From: Clostridium sp. CAG:609
Lineage (GTDB): Bacteria; Bacillota_I; Bacilli_A; RF39; UBA660
Assembly: GCA_000438075.1 (NCBI GenBank)
Contig: FR903535.1
Span: 12,087-29,653 of the forward strand
Length of the DNA stretch: 17,567 nt
Direction of reading: 5' to 3'
Shown here one piece after another: positions 1 through 7,810 of the stretch. The position numbers and the translations under genes were made by a program. The notes under the pieces are model-generated. The model was given only the letters and a program-made list of their open reading frames with translations. It made no database searches and had not been told where the DNA came from. Within the stretch, counting starts at the first letter, position 1. The number at the start of each line of letters is the position of its first letter.

Positions 1-39
1 ATGAAAGAAAATAGTTATGAGGTTGATTTTTGTAAATAG
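1..39 (+). CDS. Possible 3' end of an upstream gene (partial)
   Basis: The first 13 codons of frame 1 are open and end in TAG at 37-39. The same bases form an ATG at position 1, but no upstream sequence is available to judge it as a start. The other two forward frames also stop within the first 14 bases, so a preceding gene could equally end there. The next gene's ribosome binding site (AGAAGG, 38-43) overlaps this TAG, which fits a tightly packed operon. Nothing can be said about the product. Confidence 0.3.
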   Translation: MKENSYEVDFCK

Positions 40-50
40 AAGGTTATGTT

Positions 51-575
51 ATGGAGAGATTGAGTGTTATTAAAAATAATTTAGATTATCCATGTTTTAC
101 TTTAAGTTATAATAGTAATGTTTTACTTAATATTTGGTTTGCTGGTAATTTAGATTTATATTTTAGCATTTTGGGTGATAATAAATTTATTATTGATGAA
201 AGTAATATTAGGGTTTATGATATATTTAATAAATTATATAACGATTTAATAAATTGTAAGTTACCATTTGATTATAGTGATAAAGAAATATTAAAAAAGT
301 TATCTAATTATGATTTATTGGTACATGATAATGTAATAACTTGGATGAGTGATGATTATTCTTGTTTGGATGCTCCATCATTTAGTATTAGTAAATGGGA
401 AGATAAAATAAATATTACTTTTGATAAGGGAAGCTCTGTAAGAATTAGAAATAGCGGGTCATTGTATCAACCATTTAATACTAATTTTATGATGCTTTAT
501 CATGAGTTGTGTAATTTAGATTTAGAACAAGTATATATCGATGAAATAATAGATTTAAAGAGAGTAAAAAAATAG
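51..575 (+). CDS. Hypothetical protein, 174 aa, upstream of rmuC
   Basis: I do not recognise this protein. It starts at ATG with AGAAGG seven bases upstream and ends nine bases before rmuC, so the two are probably cotranscribed. It is rich in Asn, Asp, Leu and aromatic residues and has no signal peptide, no membrane segment and no Cys/His metal pattern, so a soluble cytoplasmic protein is expected. The C-terminal third (about 118-170) has alternating hydrophobic strands and then a helical, charged tail ending KRVKK. Codon usage (AAT, GAT, TTA, AGA/AGG) matches its neighbours. It is probably a real gene given RBS, spacing and coding character; no function is proposed. Confidence 0.75.
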   Translation: MERLSVIKNNLDYPCFTLSYNSNVLLNIWFAGNLDLYFSILGDNKFIIDESNIRVYDIFNKLYNDLINCKLPFDYSDKEILKKLSNYDLLVHDNVITWMSDDYSCLDAPSFSISKWEDKINITFDKGSSVRIRNSGSLYQPFNTNFMMLYHELCNLDLEQVYIDEIIDLKRVKK

Positions 576-584
576 GGAGGAATT

Positions 585-1676
585 ATGGAATATGTGATTG
601 TTGGACTACTTGGTGTAGTTATAGTGCTTTTATTAGTGCTAGTATTTAGAAAAAATAATAATAATGAAATGACTGAGAGACTTGGACATTTTGAAGCAAA
701 TATTAATAAAGAAATTGGTGAATTTAAATATGGGTTTTCTAAAGTGTTGACACAAGATTTTGAACTTTTAAATGAAAGAATTGAAAAGAAGTTAACACTA
801 ATTAATGATAGAGTTAATGAACGACTTGATCAAAATTTTGAAAAGAGTAATAAAACTTTTATGAATGTCTTAGAAAGACTTAATAAGATTGATGAAGCTC
901 AGAAGAAAATTGATAGTTTAAATGGAGAAATTGTTTCTTTACAAAGTGTTTTAACTGATAAGAAAACAAGAGGTACTTTTGGTGAAGTTAATTTGGAATA
1001 CATTTTGAATAATGCTTTTGGAAGTAATAAAAATGGAATTTATAAAACACAAGTTAAGTTATCTACGGGAGTTATTGCAGATGCTATTCTTTATGCACCA
1101 GCACCCCTTGGTACTATTGCAATAGATTCAAAGTTTCCGCTTGAAAATTATCAAAGAATGACTGATAAAACTAAAACAAAGGAAGAAAGAGAATATCATG
1201 AAAAGTTATTTGTTCAAGATGTTAAAAAACATATTAATGATATAAGTGAAAAATATATTATACCGGGAGAAACTACGGATGAAGCAATTATGTTTTTACC
1301 TGCGGAAGCTTTATTTGCTGAAATAAATGCATATCATCCAGAACTACTTAATTTTGCATATAATAAAAGAGTATGGATAGCAGGACCAACAACTTTAATA
1401 AGTACAGTTTCAATAATAAGTATGATACTTAAGAATATGGAAAGAGATAAATATGCAAAAGTAATTCATGAAGAACTAAATAAATTAAGTGTTGAATTTT
1501 CTAGATATAAGGATCGTTGGGATAAATTAGCTAGAACTGTTAAGAGTGTAAATCAAAGTATTGATGAACTTCATACAACTAGTGAAAAAATAACTAAAAG
1601 ATTTGATAGTATTAATAGTGTTGATTTAGATAAGCTGGGAAATAAGGAAGATACTATTAAAATTGAAACATATTAA
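585..1676 (+). CDS. rmuC: DNA recombination protein RmuC
   Basis: RmuC-family protein, 363 aa. The family is linked to limiting inversions at short inverted repeats and carries a nuclease-like core; its exact biochemistry is not settled. Residues about 3-22 form a single hydrophobic helix (GLLGVVIVLLLVLVF) that should anchor it in the membrane. Residues about 25-125 are a Lys/Glu-rich coiled coil (ERIEKKLTLINDRVNERL). The conserved RmuC domain follows, recognisable by KKTRGTFGEVNLEYIL, by AIDSKFPLENYQRM and by AEALFAEINAYHPEL, with WIAGPTTLISTVS near residues 265-280. The length is at the short end for the family. A strong RBS (GGGAGG) precedes ATG, directly after the stop of the 174-aa gene. 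Transcription should end at the hairpin shared with rnr. Confidence 0.92.
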   Translation: MEYVIVGLLGVVIVLLLVLVFRKNNNNEMTERLGHFEANINKEIGEFKYGFSKVLTQDFELLNERIEKKLTLINDRVNERLDQNFEKSNKTFMNVLERLNKIDEAQKKIDSLNGEIVSLQSVLTDKKTRGTFGEVNLEYILNNAFGSNKNGIYKTQVKLSTGVIADAILYAPAPLGTIAIDSKFPLENYQRMTDKTKTKEEREYHEKLFVQDVKKHINDISEKYIIPGETTDEAIMFLPAEALFAEINAYHPELLNFAYNKRVWIAGPTTLISTVSIISMILKNMERDKYAKVIHEELNKLSVEFSRYKDRWDKLARTVKSVNQSIDELHTTSEKITKRFDSINSVDLDKLGNKEDTIKIETY

Positions 1677-1702
1677 AAAAGGATTGTTGCTAATCCTTTT
1701 TT
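1675..1702. terminator. Bidirectional intrinsic terminator between rmuC and rnr
   Basis: A perfect 11-bp inverted repeat, AAAAAAGGATT (1675-1685) and AATCCTTTTTT (1692-1702), encloses a 6-base loop. The A and T tracts make it a U-tailed terminator in both directions. It overlaps the rmuC stop codon by two bases and contains the last codons of rnr; the rnr stop lies at the loop. Confidence 0.85.
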
Positions 1703-4167
1703 CTTGCTAAAATATTTTCTTTTGTAAGAGTTGTTGCATAGAATTTTAATATTCTGTATTCTCTGTCGGCTTCTTTAAATTGAAGGTTAAGTTTGCTTCC
1801 AATTGTTATTCTGTGTTTTGTATGGGGATTTTCTAACCATCTACATTCTGGATTGTATTCATAGAAACCATCAAGTATATCTTCAAAATAAACTATACCT
1901 TCGATTAATTCTTTTGTTTTAATTACCATGTATCTTGGAGTTATATCTTGAATATATGCAGTGTATTCTAAATCTTGATGTTTTAATACATAATCTATCA
2001 TGTTTAATTTATTACTTTCATATTCAGCTTTATCTGCACAACGTTCCATGATTGATGCTCTTTGGCATAGGCTATTTAATGTTGATTTTAATTCATCCAT
2101 GTTAATTGTGCCATCTAAAATTTTATCTAAATCATCTAGAATATATTCAATAATTAAATCCATTAATCTTCGTATTGGTGATGTTGTTTGAGAATAGGCA
2201 TTTAGTGCAAGTCCATAGTGACCTTTGTTTTCGGTACTGAAATATGCTTTTTGCATTGATCTTAAAAGTAGGGAAGAGAGAATAAAGAATTCTTCTTTTG
2301 TACTTAATGAATCAATAATCCTTTGAATAACATGAGGATCATCACCATTTTTTATTGAATCAACTTTATAACCAATTTGAGTTATTAGTTTTACTGTTTC
2401 TTTTACTTTGTCATCATATGGTATTTCATGATTTCTGTATACAAATTCTATACCTAGGTTATACATGAATTCTGCGAGTGCTTCATTTGTTGCAACCATG
2501 AAGTTTTCAATTAATTTTTCTGCAGGTCCTTGACTACGTGTTGTAACACCGATTATTTTATCTTCATCATCAAGAATAAATTCGATTTCTTTATTACCAA
2601 AATCTAGGCATCCATTTTCACGACGACGATTTTCAATTATTTGAGCAAGTTCTTGCATTAGAAGTAAGTCATTAACATAATCTTCGTAACCATCAGGTAT
2701 TTTATTATTTTCAAATATTTCGTTACATTCTTCATATGTCATTTTCTTTCTGGATTTAATAACACTATCAAAGTAATTGAAATCTACGATGTTACCACGT
2801 GGGTCTATTTCCATTTGATATGTTTTTGTAAGTCTTTCTTCGTTTGGATTTAAGGAACATATTCCATTTGATATTTGTGGATGCAACATGTGAACTACCT
2901 TGTTTGCTAGATATACACTTGTTGTGTTATGAACTGCTCTTAAGAAAAGAGGCGAGTTTATTGGAATATAACGTGAAACGTGAGAAATGTGAATATCTAG
3001 AAGATAGTTACCATTATCTTTTTTTGTAATTGATGCAGCATCATCCATGTCTTTTGTTCCCGCACCATCTATTGTAAATATTTTTCTATTTGTTAAATCA
3101 ACACGACCAATTTTGTCTTCTTCTGTAACTGTTGTTTTAGTTTTATAAGCTTGATTATCTTCTTCTTTAGAGTAGTGAACTTTAAATCCATTGTTTATTA
3201 CAATAGCTTCTTGTTCAGCATTAACTTGATATTTATGTCCGATTACTTTATTAAAGTGAATATTATAAATGTTGTTTACTTCATTTTCGCTAACACTACC
3301 CATGAATCTTGTACCAATTGGTAAATGTAGATTTTTAAAAAATTCTTCGGTACATCTGACATTTATATTAGTATTACCTACGACTTTGATTGTTTTTTCA
3401 TCGACAACTTCACAAACTACATCTGGTAAAGCTCTTTTAATTATTTTTACTAATGATATGTTTTTGCCTTCTTTTTTTAATAATACTTTATCAAAGGGAA
3501 GAATACCATTTGTGCTTTCTAATGGAAGATTATAAATAATACCATTTAATGTTACATTGTAAAAACCTTTTCTTGTTGCTTCTGCTGTTGTTACAAAATA
3601 ATTTGATGGCATTGTTTTATAATGTTCATCTTCATTATCTAAATAAAGTATTCCTTCATTTTCTAGTTCTTTTAAAGCATTATTTAGTTCATCTTCATTA
3701 GATTTTGTCATCTTTAATAATTCTTTGAATGTAAATGATGCACTGTAAGGGTTAAATAAACTATAGATTTTTTCCAAGTCTTCGATATTTTCTAACTCTT
3801 CAGGCTTGCCGATTATTTTTACTAATTTATAACTATCATTTTCTTTTTTGACAACTATGAAATCTTTTTTCTTAGCTTCATTGTTGTTTAATTTTGCTTT
3901 TTCGTATTTGCCATTTACTCCGAAAGTTATAACACCATCATTAATTCTGTAAATTTTTGAAACAAAAAAATTAGATGGAAAAATATAATAACAGTTATTT
4001 ATGAAGTCATAGTAAACCTTTCCGTCTAATTCTAATTTTTGCAAATTTTTGTCAATATGATGCCTTTCTGCTTTTGTGATATTTTTGTATCCTAATGCAT
4101 CTTTGATGTCATTCAAAGTTAATGTCTTTGGTGTTGGTTTAAAAATTTTGATTAATTCGTTTTTCAT
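1690..4167 (-). CDS. rnr: Ribonuclease R (RNB-family 3'-5' exoribonuclease) with duplicated N-terminal module
   Basis: 825-aa RNase R, a processive hydrolytic 3'-5' exoribonuclease for structured RNA and RNA quality control. The RNB active site is visible as DGAGTKDMDDA: D367, D373, D375 and D376 fit the four metal-binding Asp residues. IHISHVSRYI (about 392-401), IENFMVATNE and the C-terminal RNB signature TTSPIRRLMDL (about 661-671) also match. An S1 domain occupies about 735-810, and the Lys-rich tail of the E. coli enzyme is missing. The N-terminus is unusual. An HTH-OB module (about 12-121, with PSNFF and LVKIIGK) is repeated at about 142-245 (PSNYF, LVKIIKR) with a period of about 123 residues, before the next cold-shock-like domain (about 246-310). 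This explains the extra length over common RNase R. The minus-strand RBS AAGGCGG precedes ATG, below a consensus promoter. It stands apart from its frequent partners secG and smpB. Confidence 0.93.
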   Translation of the reverse strand: MKNELIKIFKPTPKTLTLNDIKDALGYKNITKAERHHIDKNLQKLELDGKVYYDFINNCYYIFPSNFFVSKIYRINDGVITFGVNGKYEKAKLNNNEAKKKDFIVVKKENDSYKLVKIIGKPEELENIEDLEKIYSLFNPYSASFTFKELLKMTKSNEDELNNALKELENEGILYLDNEDEHYKTMPSNYFVTTAEATRKGFYNVTLNGIIYNLPLESTNGILPFDKVLLKKEGKNISLVKIIKRALPDVVCEVVDEKTIKVVGNTNINVRCTEEFFKNLHLPIGTRFMGSVSENEVNNIYNIHFNKVIGHKYQVNAEQEAIVINNGFKVHYSKEEDNQAYKTKTTVTEEDKIGRVDLTNRKIFTIDGAGTKDMDDAASITKKDNGNYLLDIHISHVSRYIPINSPLFLRAVHNTTSVYLANKVVHMLHPQISNGICSLNPNEERLTKTYQMEIDPRGNIVDFNYFDSVIKSRKKMTYEECNEIFENNKIPDGYEDYVNDLLLMQELAQIIENRRRENGCLDFGNKEIEFILDDEDKIIGVTTRSQGPAEKLIENFMVATNEALAEFMYNLGIEFVYRNHEIPYDDKVKETVKLITQIGYKVDSIKNGDDPHVIQRIIDSLSTKEEFFILSSLLLRSMQKAYFSTENKGHYGLALNAYSQTTSPIRRLMDLIIEYILDDLDKILDGTINMDELKSTLNSLCQRASIMERCADKAEYESNKLNMIDYVLKHQDLEYTAYIQDITPRYMVIKTKELIEGIVYFEDILDGFYEYNPECRWLENPHTKHRITIGSKLNLQFKEADREYRILKFYATTLTKENILARKKD

Positions 4168-4189
4168 AATACATACCCGCCTTAATTCT

Positions 4190-4218
4190 AATATAGTTTA
4201 TTTTCTTAGTATTGTCAA
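4190..4218 (-). promoter_or_regulatory. Sigma-A promoter of rnr
   Basis: On the minus strand TTGACA (4213-4218), a 17-base spacer and TATATT (4190-4195) give a near-perfect housekeeping promoter, about 23 bases before the rnr start codon. Confidence 0.8.
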
Positions 4219-4240
4219 TAATAAATTTTTTTGATAAAAT
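4212..4240 (+). promoter_or_regulatory. Candidate sigma-A promoter of the 4256-6410 operon, overlapping the rnr -35
   Basis: On the plus strand TTGTCA (4212-4217), a 17-base spacer and TAAAAT (4235-4240). The -35 lies on the same bases as the rnr -35, within the near-palindrome TATTGTCAATA, so the two divergent promoters should exclude each other. The predicted transcript starts only about 9 bases before the ATG at 4256, so the GGTGAT ribosome binding site would be at the very 5' end. Confidence 0.5.
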
Positions 4241-4255
4241 TATGTTGGTGATATT

Positions 4256-4870
4256 ATGACTGTGTATTTTGTTAGTAATAATTTAGTTATTGATAATATT
4301 TTTTATGAAACAGATGAGTCTTTGGAAGAAAAAAGAATTACGAGAGTGTTATCAGTTGAAGGCGAAAAAGCTGCGGTGAAGGTTGCTAAAAAAATTAAGG
4401 CTGATGTTATATATTCATCAAGTTATGCATCAAGTGTATCTTCTGCTAAATATTATTCAAAAAGATGGGATTTACCAATAAACATTAATTCATTTTTAAA
4501 TGATACTAGAGTGGGAGATATGGAAAATAGAAATATCAAGATGCTTAGATTTATGCAGGAAAGAGATTTTGATTTTAAATTTAAACATGGTGAGTCTTTA
4601 AATGAAGTTAGTAAAAGAATGAATATAGCAATGGATAGAATTATAAAAAAATGTGGTAATAAAGATATTGTGGTTTTTACACAGAAAAGTGCTATCATGG
4701 GATATTTACTTGATTATTTAGATAAAGGTTTTAATTATGATGATAGATTAATTTTATCATATCATGGTAAGGTAATATTAGATGATACATTTAATGATAT
4801 TGATATTATAAAAGTAGATAGAGAAAAAGGAAAAATTGTTAATATTGAAGTTATAGATTGTGAGGAATAG
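4256..4870 (+). CDS. Histidine-phosphatase-fold protein lacking catalytic residues (probable pseudoenzyme)
   Basis: 204 aa with the segment order of the histidine phosphatase (phosphoglycerate mutase-like) superfamily. The landmarks are an N-terminal strand (VYFVSNN), a VEGEKAAVKVAKKI segment like the family's LTxxGxxQA, an IYSSSYASSVSSAKYY segment, GDMEN, HGESLNEVSKRM and a late strand VVFTQKSAIMGYLL. The residues that define the enzyme are missing. The RHG triad is replaced by SNN (about 7-9), the arginine expected after SS is serine, and the second catalytic histidine (family S-H-G) is replaced in FTQKS. Only the Glu of GDMEN and the GES turn remain. A catalytic phosphatase is therefore unlikely; a binding or regulatory role is inference. 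GGTGAT supports the start. It is first in an operon with pduL, 2 bases away, and dusB. Confidence 0.72.
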   Translation: MTVYFVSNNLVIDNIFYETDESLEEKRITRVLSVEGEKAAVKVAKKIKADVIYSSSYASSVSSAKYYSKRWDLPININSFLNDTRVGDMENRNIKMLRFMQERDFDFKFKHGESLNEVSKRMNIAMDRIIKKCGNKDIVVFTQKSAIMGYLLDYLDKGFNYDDRLILSYHGKVILDDTFNDIDIIKVDREKGKIVNIEVIDCEE

Positions 4871-4872
4871 TT

Positions 4873-5427
4873 ATGGAAGTTAAAATTAATATAAGTGCAA
4901 GGCATGTTCATTTAACTAAAGAGGCATTAGATATTTTATTTGGGCATGAATTACATGTAAGAAATATGTTAAATCAAGTTGGTCAATTTGCAAGTGTTGA
5001 AACTGTTAGAGTTAAAACTAAAGATGGAGTTATTGATAATGTTAGAGTTATTGGACCAGTTAGAAAATATAATCAAGTTGAACTTGCAAAAAGTGATGTA
5101 AGAAGATTGGGGATTAATCCTCCAGTTAGAAAAAGTGGAGTTTTAAATGATGCAGAGTTAGTCACTATTGAAACAGATAAGGGAAGTATAACAGGTAATT
5201 TTGCAATCATTGCAGATAGACATGTTCATTTTAGTCCAAGTGATGCTTTAAAATATGGAATTGTTGATGATCAAATATTACATTTAGATATAAAGGGTGT
5301 TAAACCTGGAACTATTATTGTTAAAGCAAAAATTACGGATTATGGTTTTTATGAAGCACATTTAGATACTGATGATGCTAATGCATTTTTAATTACACCA
5401 GGGGATATTGGGGAGCTAAGAAAATGA
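4873..5427 (+). CDS. pduL: Phosphate propanoyltransferase / phosphotransacetylase PduL
   Basis: 184-aa PduL-family acyltransferase. It exchanges CoA and phosphate on acetyl or propanoyl groups, and with acetate kinase it makes ATP from acetyl-CoA. Both halves of the tandem fold show the metal-binding motif: SARHVHL (H11, H13) and ADRHVHF (H117, H119), with a further His in EAHLDTDDANA (H163). The protein begins directly in the catalytic domain, without the N-terminal extension that targets some PduL proteins to microcompartments, so a cytosolic fermentative role is likely. The RBS (GAGGAA) lies in the end of the upstream gene. The stop overlaps the dusB start as ATGA, indicating translational coupling. 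The usual partner ackA is not in the window. Confidence 0.93.
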   Translation: MEVKINISARHVHLTKEALDILFGHELHVRNMLNQVGQFASVETVRVKTKDGVIDNVRVIGPVRKYNQVELAKSDVRRLGINPPVRKSGVLNDAELVTIETDKGSITGNFAIIADRHVHFSPSDALKYGIVDDQILHLDIKGVKPGTIIVKAKITDYGFYEAHLDTDDANAFLITPGDIGELRK

Positions 5428-6410
5428 GTTTTAAAATTGGTAATGTAGAGATTAATGGTAATATAGTTGTTGCTCCGATGGCTGGAGTTAGTAATACAAC
5501 ATTTAGAAAGATATGTAAAAGTATGGGAGCATCACTAGTAGTAGCAGAGATGGTTAGTGATAAAGCTATTTTATATGGCAATGAAAAAACATTTAAGTTA
5601 CTTAATATGGATGAAGTTGAAAGACCAATAAGTCAACAAATATTTGGTAGTGATATTGAGTCTTTTGTTAAAGCAGCAAAAGTAGTGGAAGAGAAGATGA
5701 AGCCTAATATCATTGATATTAACATGGGTTGTCCAGTTCCTAAAATTGCTTTAAGAAGTCAAGCTGGAAGTGCACTTTTAAAAAATCCAAAGAAAGTTGG
5801 AGAAATTGTTAAAGCTGTGGTTGATGCTGTTAATGTACCTGTTACTGTAAAGATTAGAAGTGGCTGGGATAGTAATAGTATTAATGCTGTAGAAATTGCA
5901 AAAATATGTGAGGAAAATGGTGCTAGTGCAATAACTGTTCATGGAAGAACTAGAGCTCAAGGTTATTCTGGCAAAGCTGATTGGGGTATTATTAAACAGG
6001 TAGTTGATGCTGTAAATATACCTGTTATTGGAAATGGTGATGTAGTTAGTTGTTATGATGCTAAAAGAATGCTTGATGAGACAGGTTGTAGTGCAGTAAT
6101 GATAGGAAGAGGTTTACTTGGTAATCCTTGGTTAATTAAAGAATGCGTTGAATATTTGACTACTGGAGAATCTCCAGAGAGTGTGTCTTTTAATGAAAAA
6201 ATTGATATGATGGAATATCATTTAAATGAATTATGTAAAGATAAAAGTGAAGGTCAAGCAGTACTTGAAATGAGAAGTCATTTACTTAATTACTTAAAGG
6301 GACTACCGGAGAATAAAGAAATAAAAAATGAAATATGTAAGTGTAAGAGTAGAATAGAAATTATTAATTGTTTAGAAGATTATAGAAAAAAGCTTATCAG
6401 TTTAGACTGA
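5424..6410 (+). CDS. dusB: tRNA-dihydrouridine synthase (DusB family)
   Basis: 328-aa FMN-dependent enzyme that reduces specific uridines in the tRNA D-loop to dihydrouridine. The TIM-barrel landmarks are in order: VVAPMAGVSNTTFRK (about 15-29), RPISQQIFGSD, IDINMGCPVPKI with the catalytic Cys at 103, TVKIRSGWD, ITVHGRTRAQGYSGKADW, IPVIGNGDV and VMIGRGLLGNPW. A helical tRNA-binding C-terminus follows. The start overlaps the pduL stop by four bases and has GGGGAG upstream. The last codons lie inside the palindromic terminator and encode KKLISLD. DusB is the usual single Dus enzyme of low-GC Gram-positives. Confidence 0.94.
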   Translation: MSFKIGNVEINGNIVVAPMAGVSNTTFRKICKSMGASLVVAEMVSDKAILYGNEKTFKLLNMDEVERPISQQIFGSDIESFVKAAKVVEEKMKPNIIDINMGCPVPKIALRSQAGSALLKNPKKVGEIVKAVVDAVNVPVTVKIRSGWDSNSINAVEIAKICEENGASAITVHGRTRAQGYSGKADWGIIKQVVDAVNIPVIGNGDVVSCYDAKRMLDETGCSAVMIGRGLLGNPWLIKECVEYLTTGESPESVSFNEKIDMMEYHLNELCKDKSEGQAVLEMRSHLLNYLKGLPENKEIKNEICKCKSRIEIINCLEDYRKKLISLD

Positions 6411-6421
6411 TAAGCTTTTTT
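6386..6421. terminator. Perfect palindromic bidirectional terminator embedded in dusB and murC
   Basis: AAAAAAGCTTATCAG (6386-6400) and its exact reverse complement (6407-6421) enclose the loop TTTAGA. A 5' A-run and a 3' T-run make it work in both directions. It contains the stop codons and last sense codons of both convergent genes. Confidence 0.92.
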
Positions 6422-7761
6422 GATACTTTATTTATTGGTCCAGCTCCGATGGTTATTACTAAGTCATTTGGTTTAACATTGTTTTTTATGTAATTTACAA
6501 TTTTATCAAAATCATTAATATATATAACATTTTTATTTTTTTCTTTTATTTTTTCTACGAGCATATCTTCACTTATGTTAAAGGTATTTATTTCTCTGGC
6601 TGGATATATTGTTGCAATAATAATGTGATCAAACTCACTTAAGATATTTGCAAAACTATCTAAATGTTCTTTAGTTCTTGAATAAGTGTGAGATTGAAAT
6701 ATTGCCCAAGATTCATTATGCTTTACACTTTTTACACTTTCAATTGTTGTTTTTATTTCACTAGGATGGTGAGCATAATCATCATAAATTAATGCGTCAT
6801 TAAATTTGCCAAGATATTCAAATCTTCTTCCAACACCATGATATTCTTCGAGTCCCTTTTTAATTAAGCTATAATCTTTGATATAGTTTTGTGATAGAGC
6901 AAATGCTGATAGAGCATTGTAAATATTATGTTTTCCATTGATATTTAAATTGATTCTAGTTACATATTTATAATTGTGATAAATATCAAAGCTGTAGTGA
7001 CCTAGATTGTTGCAAGTAATATTTTTGGCTTCATAATCTGCGAAGTTATTAATACCATATGTTATTACATGAGCTTTTGTATATTTTTCTAAATTATTTG
7101 AGTTTTTGTCATCATTGTTTTTTACTAAGTAACCGTCTTCTGGTAAAAGTCCTACATATTTGTGAAATGACTTTTTGATGTTATCTAGGTTTTTGAAATA
7201 ATCTAAGTGGTCATTATCAATGTTGGTAATTATTGCACTGGTTGGATGAAAATGAAGAAATGAATCAACATATTCGCAAGCTTCCATGATGAAATAATTG
7301 TGATTACCAATGTGAGTGTTGCTATTTATTTCTGGAAGAATAGCTCCGACTTGAATGGTTGGATTTAAATTTGCTGTTAAAAAGATATTTGCAAGCATAC
7401 CTGTTGTGGTACTTTTTCCATGAGTTCCTGATACACATAAGGAATTTTTAAATTCTTTCATAAGAAGTCCAAGAAATTCTGCTCTTTCGTAAGATGTTTT
7501 GTTATATTTATTTATTGCTATTCTTTCTGAATCAGTTTCATGAATTGCTGCGGTATAAACAACTATATCAGCATTTTCTATCATTTCAGGATGATGCCCG
7601 TATTCAATGGTTATTCCTTCTTTTATTAAATTATTAGTTATATCAGATTCTTGAATGTCACTTCCAGTTACTTTTGCATTCATATTTTTAAGCATCAAAG
7701 CAATACTACTCATGCTTATTCCTCCGATACCTATTAGGTGTATAGTTTTTTTATTAAACAT
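6397..7761 (-). CDS. murC: UDP-N-acetylmuramate--L-alanine ligase MurC
   Basis: 454-aa Mur ligase that adds L-Ala to UDP-MurNAc with ATP, the first amino acid of the peptidoglycan stem peptide, in the cytoplasm. The N-terminal Rossmann motif HLIGIGGISMSSIA spans about 8-21. The ATP P-loop GTHGKSTTT lies at 112-120. EACEYVDSFL (about 160-169) and TNIDNDHLDYF (about 179-189) belong to the central domain, and YDDYAHHPSEI is the C-terminal domain motif specific to MurC. It converges with dusB over 14 bases inside the shared terminator and ends KKLISLN. AAGGA and GTGAT lie just before ATG, downstream of a good promoter. It is isolated from the other division and cell wall genes further right. Confidence 0.95.
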   Translation of the reverse strand: MFNKKTIHLIGIGGISMSSIALMLKNMNAKVTGSDIQESDITNNLIKEGITIEYGHHPEMIENADIVVYTAAIHETDSERIAINKYNKTSYERAEFLGLLMKEFKNSLCVSGTHGKSTTTGMLANIFLTANLNPTIQVGAILPEINSNTHIGNHNYFIMEACEYVDSFLHFHPTSAIITNIDNDHLDYFKNLDNIKKSFHKYVGLLPEDGYLVKNNDDKNSNNLEKYTKAHVITYGINNFADYEAKNITCNNLGHYSFDIYHNYKYVTRINLNINGKHNIYNALSAFALSQNYIKDYSLIKKGLEEYHGVGRRFEYLGKFNDALIYDDYAHHPSEIKTTIESVKSVKHNESWAIFQSHTYSRTKEHLDSFANILSEFDHIIIATIYPAREINTFNISEDMLVEKIKEKNKNVIYINDFDKIVNYIKNNVKPNDLVITIGAGPINKVSKKLISLN

Positions 7762-7781
7762 ATTATCACGTCCTTATAAAT

Positions 7782-7810
7782 ATTATACTAATTATTATAA
7801 TTATGTGCAA
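7782..7810 (-). promoter_or_regulatory. Sigma-A promoter of murC
   Basis: Minus strand TTGCAC (7805-7810), 17-base spacer, TATAAT (7782-7787). The start of transcription is expected about 14 bases before the murC ATG, leaving just enough leader for the AAGGA ribosome binding site. Confidence 0.72.

Noticed and set aside
2000..3535. Three open frames on the plus strand inside rnr
   Set aside because: They are antisense shadows of a clear RNase R frame, lack ribosome binding sites and encode low-complexity, unfamiliar peptides.
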